DNA of 64,000 nucleotides. It comes from Zygnema cylindricum (lineage: Eukaryota; Streptophyta; Zygnematophyceae; Zygnematales; Zygnemataceae). The notes under the pieces are model-generated. The model searched no databases and was not told the DNA's origin. It saw only the letters and a program-made list of their open reading frames with translations. The DNA is taken from NCBI GenBank assembly GCA_037447655.1, contig JBBHKE010001973.1, positions 151,905-215,904 of the forward strand, in the 5' to 3' direction. Shown in pieces: positions 19,030 through 28,312 of the stretch. Every line of letters begins with the position of its first letter. The first letter of the stretch is position 1. Made by a program: the position numbers and the translations under genes.

Positions 19030-19465
19030 CTGCTATGTTTGAAAGTCGCCAAAGATTCATTCGGAATTGGCTTGGGCGACGACGTCCGTCCGATAATGTA
19101 TTTTACACAGTTAGATTCACGTCCGCGAGCGCCGTTTGACTATTGATGCCGTTTCGTCAATTTTGGCCTGTTTAAATGAAAGTGATGTTTTGCGTAATAC
19201 TTTAAATATATAGCAAACTAAATTCGTGTATCGTTTTGATAAAGCCTTAATGGTTAAGGCGTACGTCTATGTAATATTATGTAAACCCAGGTTTAAATCT
19301 CGTTCATTGCAATATTTTGGCAATCTATTAATCTGTTTGCTTGTCAGCCTGTCTGCTTGTTTATTTCTGACCATGGCGGCAAGCCACGGTGACTCTCTCT
19401 CTCTCTCTCTCTCTACACTCTAGAGTCTAAATTAAAAAGTGAATATTAATTACTTCTTTTCAACA
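19030..19465 (-). mobile_element. Copia LTR, second part, with tRNA-like box
   Basis: It resumes the LTR split by the gypsy element and ends '...caaca' before 'ctccctttaatttttagtcaa', matching the LTR2/internal junction at 56782. A segment at about 19236-19300 contains 'gccttaatggttaaggc' and 'aggtttaaatctcg', which look like the A and B boxes of a tRNA. The intact LTRs have weaker equivalents (for example 'gatcaaatcctgg' near 61950). A CT microsatellite lies at 19393-19414. Confidence 0.65.
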
Positions 19466-19620
19466 CTCCCTTTAATTTTTAGTCAACTTTTGATCTAAGT
19501 CCACAATTTTCTCTGCAAAATTTTAACTTAGGAGAAGGTACTGGTTTTGTCATCATGTTTTCAATCATCTCTAAATAAAGTTGACCGAAACTCGATTTCC
19601 CGCGACTACCCGAACCCGCC
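19466..19620 (-). pseudogene. Remnant of copia pol C-terminus
   Basis: It aligns with 56783-56900 next to LTR2, including 'tttttagtcaa', 'ctgcaaaattttaacttaggagaagg' variants and 'ggttttgtcatcat', the antisense of the conserved copia C-terminal region. Only about 150 bases survive. Confidence 0.5.
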
Positions 19621-19740
19621 CATACCCGAATAAGTACAATTTTTTTGGTATATCTCCCTTATACCTTGCGCGATACAAGAGTACAAAGTACAGTAATGTA
19701 AGATAGTATGGACATTACAGCACAGTGCAATACTGTATAG

Positions 19741-20242
19741 TACACCGCCAATCGCTATTCGAGTAAAGGAATAAATGGCGAAAAAAAAGTAGTGTTTTTA
19801 ACGGTAATTAGGAAAAAAAAAAAAAACATATATACTAATTAATCACTAACTCTAATTTGGGATTTTTTGAATAACAAATACCCGCCTTATCGATGTCTAC
19901 ATCAATATATGTACCCGTACAAAGTTTGACTATTTGTACACCAAAATTTGAATATTGCAGTTTGCATCTCTTTTTCCCAATGCACAATCACATGTGTGCC
20001 CAATTACATTAAATGACTTTTTGTACATTTTTATTACAAAAAGTTTATTTTAGTAGGGACAAACCCTGTCCGTACACCACACTGTAAACATCGCAGTGTA
20101 CTTCCATTATTAACGCTAATTAAAAAAAGAAACCTAAAAGGCGTAAAGGAAAAAATAGAATTATGGATTGTATTTCAGGTTTAATTTTTTTTTAAAATGG
20201 CACCGAATTAGCGTTATTTACTCTAATAGCGATTGGCGGTGT
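19741..20242. mobile_element. TA-flanked MITE, copy a
   Basis: The termini TACACCGCCAATCGCTATT and AATAGCGATTGGCGGTGT are inverted repeats. The sub-terminal 'gctaattcggt'-type words are shared with other copies. It is AT-rich and has no frame. Confidence 0.75.
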
Positions 20243-20755
20243 CCGTAAAATAGTGGAACATACCTACGAAACCTTCAATTTTTTTCGTTTTTTGCTTACC
20301 CGGCCGTACCCGTTTTTTTCCTTTTTTTTGCATTACCCGGGCGAATCTGGCCGCCTCCAAAAATTATGCACCCAAATCCGTTCTGGATCCGACGCGTGCG
20401 GTCGGCTACGGATTGGGTACATATTCGGTTACCGATTGCGACCTTTGGCTCTCGTACCAAAACATATTTTTGTTTCACTTTCCTGTCCAGCTATACATAA
20501 TTACATATTCACAAAACTAATATCGTTTTTTCGTCCGATATGAAATACTGAAGAGCAGGAAGATTTGCCGTTTCTTTTTTAGCGATTGTTTTGAGCGACA
20601 GGCGGAGTCAAAGTGAGGTTCAGAGCGTTCTTTTCCACACCTGCACCGAGCCGAATCCCAGGCTGCAAGCAAATCAATATATAATAATGGAACGTTGTTT
20701 GTCCTTCTGCGAAACCTTATATAGGAGGTAGGCGATGTGTCTGTCTTCGATTTTT
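20243..20755. other. Intergenic
   Basis: No gene, RNA or transposon end was recognised. It includes GC-richer text (20340-20450) without a coding signature. Confidence 0.4.
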
Positions 20756-21082
20756 TCAGTCCGTCCGCAGTACGGACAGCCGTACGGCTGGCACAATGTA
20801 ACGTTGCCGTGCGACCGTCCGCAGTACGGACCGCCTTACCGCTGGCACAATGTAACGGTGCCGCCCGTACCGCCGTACGGATGGCGTAATTTTACATTGC
20901 CAGTTGTCGGTGTGCAGACCACCGTACGGCTGGCATACTCTAACATTGCCAACCGTCGATGTGCAGACCGTCGTACGGTTGGCATAACCTAACATTGCCA
21001 CTCGTCGATGTGCAGACCGCCGTACGGATGGCGTAATTTAACGTTGCCAACCGTCGAAGGCCGCCGTGCCGCTGGCAGAATG
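20756..21082. repeat. Minisatellite, unit about 55-60 bp (left part)
   Basis: Units of the type 'ccgccgtacggatggcgtaa', 'tttaacgttgccaaccgtcg' and 'atgtgcagac' repeat about six times with variation. The array is cut by the MITE at 21083-21623 and resumes at 21624. Confidence 0.75.
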
Positions 21083-21623
21083 TACACCGCGAATCGTTGT
21101 TAGAAAATCAAACTCTAATTTGGGTTTCTGAAATTTTGATTTTTTTTCCTAAATAGGATGCATGATTTTATTTTTTCCTTCACGTTAATTAAGGTACCGT
21201 AGAGAATAGCGTAAAAAATGAAAGTACAATATGATCTAAATAGTGTGGTGTACGGTCAATGTCAGACTGTACAGAAATGTACCTTTTAAAGTGAAAATTT
21301 TACAAAAAATGAATTAAATCAGATGCGCACGCGTAGGAACGTGCACTCAAAAAACGGAATTAGTCTGACAAGTAAATTAGTCTGACATGTACGGAAATGT
21401 AAATTTCACGACGGCGTACGATTTCTAATATTTTGTACAAATACATATGTTAATGTATACAATCGTACGGAGAATATTTAATTTTTGTTGTTCCCAAATT
21501 AGCATTAAGCCGAAATTACAATACACCTTTTAAAAAAAAAATCAAATTCTTAATTAGCATCAACTACGGTAAATTACCTTCAACACTATTTAAACTTTGA
21601 CACTAATAACGATTCGCGGTGTA
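21083..21623. mobile_element. TA-flanked MITE, copy b, inside the minisatellite
   Basis: The termini TACACCGCGAATCGTTGTTAG and CTAATAACGATTCGCGGTGTA are inverted repeats. Minisatellite sequence lies on both sides, so the element inserted into the array. Confidence 0.8.
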
Positions 21624-21705
21624 ACGTTGACGTGCGATCGTCTGCAGTACGGACCGCCGTACCGCTGGCACAACGTGACATTGCCGTACGTCCGCAGTAC
21701 GGGCA
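21624..21705. repeat. Minisatellite (right part)
   Basis: The text 'gtctgcagtacggaccgcc' and 'gtaccgctggcacaacgtga' continues the unit pattern of 20756-21082. Confidence 0.7.
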
Positions 21706-21720
21706 TGATAAACTTGACAG

Positions 21721-21887
21721 TAGTGTTGGGTATCGGGTAAATTCATATCGCGATAATCGATCGAGCAGAATCCTCAATATATCGTACCGGGACCAACATA
21801 AATTATCGCGATTTACATCGCGAAAAATGGGTGTCCGTACAGCTGAAGAACAGAAATCGTATGGAAAATCAACGGAAAATCGTACGG

Positions 21888-21918
<31 letters not shown>

Positions 21919-22074
21919 ACTGAATGAGCGCCACAGTGGTGGGGGGGAGGGGTTGAGAAAAAAATCGAGAAGAAAAGAAAAAAATCACTTGAATATCCGG
22001 ATATTTAGCTTCTCGGATCCCCAAAATTCGATATATATCGAATATCGGTAAGAGGTCCTCGATACCCAACACTA
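21721..22074. mobile_element. hAT-like MITE, copy 4
   Basis: The ends are TAGTGTTGGGTATCGGG and CGATACCCAACACTA. Interior blocks are shared with 2778-3207. The left flank cttgacag (21713-21720) matches gttgacag at 22852-22859, beyond the MITE that follows, so that MITE inserted into the terminal TA of this element after it had landed. A long poly-C run (about 21891-21918) lies inside. Confidence 0.75.
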
Positions 22075-22851
22075 CACCGCCAATCGCTATTAACGTTGTG
22101 TACGCTAATTGCGTCCCGTTTATTTTTTTTTTTATTCTCCATTAGCGTAGTTCATTCTATTTTTTTCTTTATTCTATTTAGGGTTAATTTTTTATTACCG
22201 TACAAAACGGAAGTATGTCATCATTTAATTAGTATGGTGTACGGACAGTGGCAGGCATTATTTTACCCAGTTCTATTTTAAGCAACACGGGCATTTATAC
22301 CAAAGCCCGAGAAATTATTTTGCAGTATTTTGAAATTATTGGCCTAACCGAACTAGGCAGCAAAACCTTTATGGCTACAAGCACCCATATCGTTGTGTTG
22401 TTTTTGCGCCGCCGCAATAATTACGACAGTATTAACTTGAAAAAAGCCGTAGAGAGATTTTTTATCGACCGTACAAAATGTACCTTTTTAAATGAAAAAG
22501 TATAATTAATGAGTTTTAGTAACCGCGGACGCATGAGAATGTGCGCTCTAAAAAGGGGATATAATCGGGTTGTCAAATATCACACTCGCACATATTCGTC
22601 CAGCAACCACGTTTCGATTGTGTGAACATACGATTTGTGTACGATTTGTCAGATTTTGTACCAATACCTATATTAGTGTGAGCATGTTTGCGACCGACAT
22701 TTTTTTTTTTTAATGACCCAAATTAGAATTATTTAACAATTAGAATGTATGTTTTTTATTCAAAACTTTCAAATTCTTAATTAGCGTAAACCACAGGAAA
22801 TTATTCATATACGCTAAATAAACTTCTACGCTAATAGCGATTGGCGGTGTA
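22073..22851. mobile_element. TA-flanked MITE, copy c (long form)
   Basis: The ends are TACACCGCCAATCGCTATTAACGT and ACGCTAATAGCGATTGGCGGTGTA. It is a 779-bp form whose interior (cgcggacgcatgagaatgtgc; gctctaaaaaggggatataa) matches the copy near 33430-33720. It shares its left TA with the hAT-like element at 21721-22074. A minus- or plus-strand transposase frame was not found. Confidence 0.8.
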
Positions 22852-22891
22852 GTTGACAGGGTAGATGCCCGTGTAACGGGCGTTGATTTAC

Positions 22892-23090
22892 TACGCCGCC
22901 AATCGCTATTAGAGTATATAACGCTAATTCGGTGCCCCTAAATTTTGACCCCAAAACCTGAAATAGAATTAATAATGCCATTTAAAGACGTGGACCATAA
23001 TCTGCCACGTCTCAAGCACTAAATTAGATTCAATAACGCTAAATTTTTTTTGACGCTATTTAATCCTTGACTCTAATAGCGATTGGCGTA
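22892..23090. mobile_element. TA-flanked MITE, copy d (short form)
   Basis: The ends are TACGCCGCCAATCGCTATTAGAGT and ACTCTAATAGCGATTGGCGTA. It is a 199-bp version of the same family. Confidence 0.8.
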
Positions 23091-23694
23091 GTATATGAAA
23101 TAATACATAGAGTAGTACATTCAGCAAAATATTACATCAAAGTGCAAAATGTACCTTGACGTACTAGTTCCTACAACAGGATTTGCGAAACTGTAGTTTC
23201 TGTTCCGACGCTTTTAGGGTTGCGTTTAGTGAACAAAAGGACTAGTGGAAGTACGGTACGGTACGATACAGTACGTACGTTTGAACCCACGTAAAACCAT
23301 AGTTGAAATGTGCAAAAAGTCTCAAACAAGTCTAAGCCGTACTACACGCGTACTGTACTCATAAAATAATGCGCGTATAGTACGGCAACACCACATATAG
23401 CGGTTTCGCACGTTTGAACAGTGCGTAAATCAGGAGAGATTGCCTAACCGGAGTGAAGAAAAGAAGAAAAGGTCTGAGGGAGCAGAGCAGCATCAAGGAA
23501 GGAAGTGATAGTACAAAGAAAGAGATAACGCATTATATTCCTTTTGAAAGCCATTTAGGTCCTCACTTCAGGCAGGGTAATAAGTGAAGACAAGCCGTGA
23601 AAACAAAAGACTACTGAAGCAGCAGGAAGCAGTTCTTTGAATCCTCACAAATCTCTCTCTCTCCTTTCTTTTTTTTCGTCTACCCTTTACAAAC
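23091..23694. other. Upstream region of the mitochondrial ACP gene
   Basis: It contains a run of 'gtacggtacggtacgatacagtacgtacg'-type words near 23252-23280 and an untranslated leader ending in a CT-rich stretch before the ATG at 23695. No TATA box could be assigned with confidence. Confidence 0.35.
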
Positions 23695-25139
23695 ATGCTC
23701 TCCTCCACCTTCCTTATTAGAGCTGCTGTCCTCCGGCACGTGCGGTTGCCGCCGACTTCCGTACTGTCTCAGTCTCATCCTTTTACCTTTACTTCTCCTC
23801 AACCAACCGGTCCCTCTCCTCGCTTCTTTGCCGAAGCCGCAGGAACCTATTTGGACAAAAATGAAGTCAAGGATCGTGTGCTTACTATCGTGAAGCAGTT
23901 CCTGAAAGTCGATCCTGCAAAGGTAGACCTAATCTTTCCACTGTTTCTATTTTTTTCACTTTTTGTCTTTTACACTTGTTTTATCTTTCACTTTTTCGTC
24001 TTCTTTCACCTTTTCTGCCTTACATTTTTTTTTTTTTTGTTGTAAAAAAAGCATAACGACTTCTATAAGCAGTTTTTGAGAGTCAATCATGCAAAGGATA
24101 AGCTATGCTTCTCACTTGTCCTTGTCGTATATGGTAATTATACGCATGGTATTACTGCACATACTGGCCAGTAATCAGCGTAGTCGTAGTTTCTGTACTA
24201 ATACCATGATTACTGCGCCAGTAATGCCAGTAATATTGTAAGCTAACATTATCCTGCTACACTTTTTCTGTTCGTGTATTTCTTCTTGGTTTTTTTTCAG
24301 TTTTTGTTTAAACACTAAATATGTGTGCCGATGTGAAAGATGTATACGCTGCTATAGAGTTTTACTAAGAAATTATGGAAAGTACTCACAAAGTCTTATT
24401 TTCCTGGTTCATTCTTTTATATTTTAGGCGAAATGTATGTGTATTGGTTTTTTCTTTCTCCTCAGGAAGATGCTGTATTGTTGTATGTATTTCATTGGTG
24501 ACAGAACTTTCTATTTTTTGGCTTATTTTTATCTTTCTTCTATTTATTCTATGGCTTCAAAACCTCTATCTGGCTGTTTTTCGCCCTATCCAGAAGTCTT
24601 CTGCAGTTCCTTTGTGCATTCGAAATGATTCTTTTTGAGAACTCAAAGCTGTTTGGTTCGAGGAGATTATCTATACTGTGTTGTTTAAATAAAAAAATAT
24701 TATAATATTATTTGCTGCAATAATAGAGTAGTTATACGAGACCAGTAATTGGTGTTATCGTCGCAGTAATCATAGTATTTGTGCAGAAACTGTACGATTT
24801 TGTAAAAAAAAGTACATTTTATGTACGATTATGGTGATCATTGGCTAGTATTACCAGTAACCACGCACATATAATGATTACCCTAGAAGTTATATTGTGA
24901 GGTCTAACATCACATTTGTGACACTTGTCACGTTTGTTAATGCATTCGTTTTGTCAATGCAGGTTACAGAAGAGTCAAATTTTCAAAAGGACTTGGGACT
25001 GGACAGTTTAGACACAGTGGAAGTTATGATGTCTTTGGAGGAGGAATTCGCTATCGAGATTCCGGACAATGAGGCCGACAAAATCTTCACAACCGCCGAT
25101 GCTATTAAGTATATTGCTTCTCATCCTCAAGCAAAGTAA
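23695..25139 (+). CDS. mtACP: Mitochondrial acyl carrier protein, two exons
   Basis: Exon 1 is 23695-23922 and exon 2 is 24963-25139. The intron begins gtagac and ends atgcag, and joining gives one frame of 134 residues. Residues 1 to about 46 are rich in Arg, Ser, Thr and Pro and fit a mitochondrial targeting peptide. The mature part starts near [12 protein letters not shown]. The motif [11 protein letters not shown] contains Ser91, the 4'-phosphopantetheine attachment site. The end, YIASHPQAK followed by TAA, matches the C-terminus of plant mitochondrial ACPs. The protein carries growing acyl chains in mitochondrial fatty acid synthesis (for example toward lipoate), and ACP is also a subunit of respiratory complex I. 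The gene looks intact; its length is normal. The 1-kb intron holds no clear transposon. Confidence 0.95.
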
Positions 25140-26700
25140 AGTGTTCACTTTGTCTTCTAACTTACCAAGTGAGGACATTTCCAGACTAGATAGTTTCGTT
25201 AAACAGACAGATTGGATTGAAACACATTCCTATTGGTTTGGAGAGAGGGTGGAAGGGGGAGGGGAAGGAAGGTATGCCGTTAGTCAGAATTTGAAAGCGA
25301 CAGTAAGAAATCCCAAGGCTTTTGGTGCTGTGACCAAGGGCTAAAAATGCTCTTTTGGACTATTTTCATAGGTTATGAACTTGTGTGGATGCAGCAAAAG
25401 AATTATTTTCTTGCAATCAAAACCCTTGTAATCGCAAGGTGACTCAATCATTGAGTTTGAAAATCAATCTATGCTGTAATGTGCTGTCAAATTTAGAAAC
25501 TTCTTCGTGTGAGGTTTCCCTAAACCGTGTACCCCGCTGGTTCTCCATATTCATTTTATCCACTTTAAGTGTTTGCCGATCGTGTGGTTTTTTTTTGGCA
25601 AATGTCAACCTTGGAGAATAGTTGAACTTTTGTCTTTAGAGCCTGATGTCCATAGCTCTACGTTTTCTGTTCAAATCCTAAGGAACCTTAAAAACCCTGA
25701 AAACCCTAAAACCCTAAAAACTCTCAAAAACCTTAAAGCACCCTGTGTGTATTGCCATGTTATTATCGCCGGATTGAAAAACTAGGATTCATTTACCAGA
25801 TTGGCCGTGCAATCACTTTTAAATTGATAACACTGTGAGAGACAGAAGTCAAAAAGCTTATTAATGAAGGTTGTGAACTCTTTAAGAACCATTCAGACAC
25901 GCCCACAGATATTTTTCCATTAGATATGGTCATTAAGGATATTAGAGCACGGAGGACGTCATAGGTGTTTACATTGATACTATGCTTTCCTTTTTTTGTG
26001 ACCTTGCAATTCCGAACCCTAAAAGTATGTAGGGCTTTGGTCAGAATGGCCTGTCTTTCATTTTGTTCCCTGTGTCCCATTTTGTACCTCTATCAAGATT
26101 ATTTCTGCATTTTTTTTTTCGAATGCTTGTGTTTGATGTTGTTTGGTTTGTACCACAGTCAAAAATTGTGAAAACAATTGAGAAAACAGTATATGTGGTC
26201 TCACAAAAATATGCATATATCATAAGGGGTAATACGCGTTTAGTATTGTTTGACAGCATTTAGTGTTTCCAGTTGTTTCCACGCATTTAAACTATGGTTT
26301 GTACAGTGTTGCCTGTCAAAGCACTTTTTGAGTATTTCTGGGGACTCATTTGTGCCTTTTCTGTGTCCATTCAGCTCTTCAAGAGTAGAGGATTTTTGCC
26401 TTAATTTTTTTTTTTTTGTATGTAGGATGTCTGGAATTTTGAAGTGATTTGCAGAAGTTGGGTTCGATACTAAGGTCTTTTTCCCGCGGGAATGTGATCA
26501 AAACTTCTTAACGGGATGCGTTCTTACTCTAGTTAGTTTCCTGTTTCTCGAAATAAAATTGGCGACGAAACAAAACTGGAATAACTGACAGAAGTAGACG
26601 CCACAGGTCTCTCATACGGAATTTTTCCTTCTAGAATGGTGAAATGTAAAGTTCAGCAAGGATCCATAACTTGGACAAACTTTGACAATGGACTCTAGAC
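25140..26700. other. 3' flank and intergenic DNA
   Basis: No gene was recognised. A short telomere-like stretch (aaccctaaaaccctaaaaac) lies at about 25690-25735. Confidence 0.4.
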
Positions 26701-26919
26701 TACACCGCTGATCGCTATTAGTGTTAAAGTTCTTTACGCAGCAAAAGACATTTTTTCTCCGTGCACACTTATCGGATTGTCAAACCGAGTGCCAATAGGA
26801 AGGTGAATATCTTGGCTTCTAATAACAACCATTGGATTGACAATCTGACAATTGTGCACGAAGAAAAGATGTTTTAAGAGGCTAAAAAAACGTCAACACT
26901 AATAACAAATAGCGATGTA
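26701..26919. mobile_element. TA-flanked MITE, copy e
   Basis: The ends are TACACCGCTGATCGCTATTAGTGT and ACACTAATAACAAATAGCGATGTA. The interior 'ctccgtgcacacttatcggattgtc' is shared with the copy at 47681-47854, so these two belong to one subfamily. Confidence 0.65.
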
Positions 26920-28312
26920 GCTTTTCTATTATTCTTGGCCATGAAAACATACGCGACTAGGAATATCTATAAATATCGTGACAGCCTAATGTCTATAAAT
27001 ATCGTGACAGCCATTGTTTCTTCCCGCCTTCATATATCTTTGACAAAAAAAGGAGCAAAAGCAGTACTTGAGAAGTTAGTTCTGGTGACAGAAGAGGTAA
27101 GCTGTAGATGCAAAGGATGGGCATGAACATCGTCATTGTTGAATGCATGAATGAATGTCAGGCTTATGGTACAAAACATAAAAGAGATGACAGACTCTTC
27201 AAACACAAAACAAGACTCATTCTCGCCATTCGGCACTCCTCTTTCGTTCTGTTATTTTCTTTGAATTTGTGTTTCTTGTATTGTTGTTGTTGTTGTTATT
27301 GTTGTGTTCGTTTTTATCAATCTGTGTTTTTGTCAACATGCTTGCCGTCCACTTTTATGTCGTCTTTTCAACATTGTTATCACCACTTTTTTTTAAAATA
27401 ATCTTGTAATGGTCCCTGCCAAGGCATTTATAATCACTCTTGCCATCATGTTCCTCATCATGCTTGTCACACCGTTGTCATTCGTTCATTGACTTCATTG
27501 TTGTCTTCCTCATTTTCGCCATTATTATCGTTGTTGGTTTAATTACCAATTATTCAAATTATCCTTTAGTATTACGTTACTGTCATGTTCGCTATTATTA
27601 TCATTATTGTTGTTATTGTCATTATGATCATTACCATGACTACCAACGTCACAATGAGCAGAATGGTCCTGCTTCAAGAGCCAGCCTTGATGTATGCTGT
27701 TTTCCTAAAGGCGACTTTGAATGATGACAAATTTCTCACAATCCGACTATTTGATTGACATAAACTACATCTGACGCACGACAAGCTTAGGAAAAGATAA
27801 AATCTGTGATTATGAAGTTACTATATGCTAAAAAAAAACAAATACAAAAGATCCAAACCATCACACAAACAAATTAAAATGTATAATTCATTCGGCTCTT
27901 ATAATGGTTGCAAGTTATGAAGCAAGGTAGGCCCAAAAAACTAAGGTTTCCATTCTTACCCTCTCGGGAATTTGATTTGATTACAATAATATCCTACCAC
28001 AGACAACATAACAAAACAAATACGCAAATTTTGGAAGCTTTGTATTGCCGTCATTAACGGTACCGTGGATGTGAGTGCCGTCACAGTACACACCCTAGAG
28101 GGAGAGAGAGCCAGACTTCGTCAAAAAATACCGTTTATAAATGTCTATAGATCAGATGCTTATTAGCTCAGATGTAAAGGGACGATAAGGCTTTGAAAAG
28201 CCTATGCATCAACACCATTATTTGCAATATCGAACAATACCTGTTTATATATGCCTATAGTTCATACGCTTGTAAGCTCGGATGAGAAAAGACGGGGCTC
28301 CAAGGAGGAGTC
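26920..28312. other. Intergenic between ACP and the elongin-B-like gene
   Basis: Degenerate ATT/GTT trinucleotide-rich DNA occurs at 27280-27310 and 27500-27650. Frames here are low complexity. No gene was recognised. Confidence 0.4.

Noticed and set aside
21891-21918. Poly-C run as an assembly artefact
   Set aside because: The same position in the related element at 2946-2965 is also C-rich, so it is a family feature, although the exact length may be unreliable.
19741-23090. CRISPR-like array in the repeated short elements and minisatellite
   Set aside because: The repeats are transposon termini and variable tandem units with no regular spacers, and the genome is eukaryotic.
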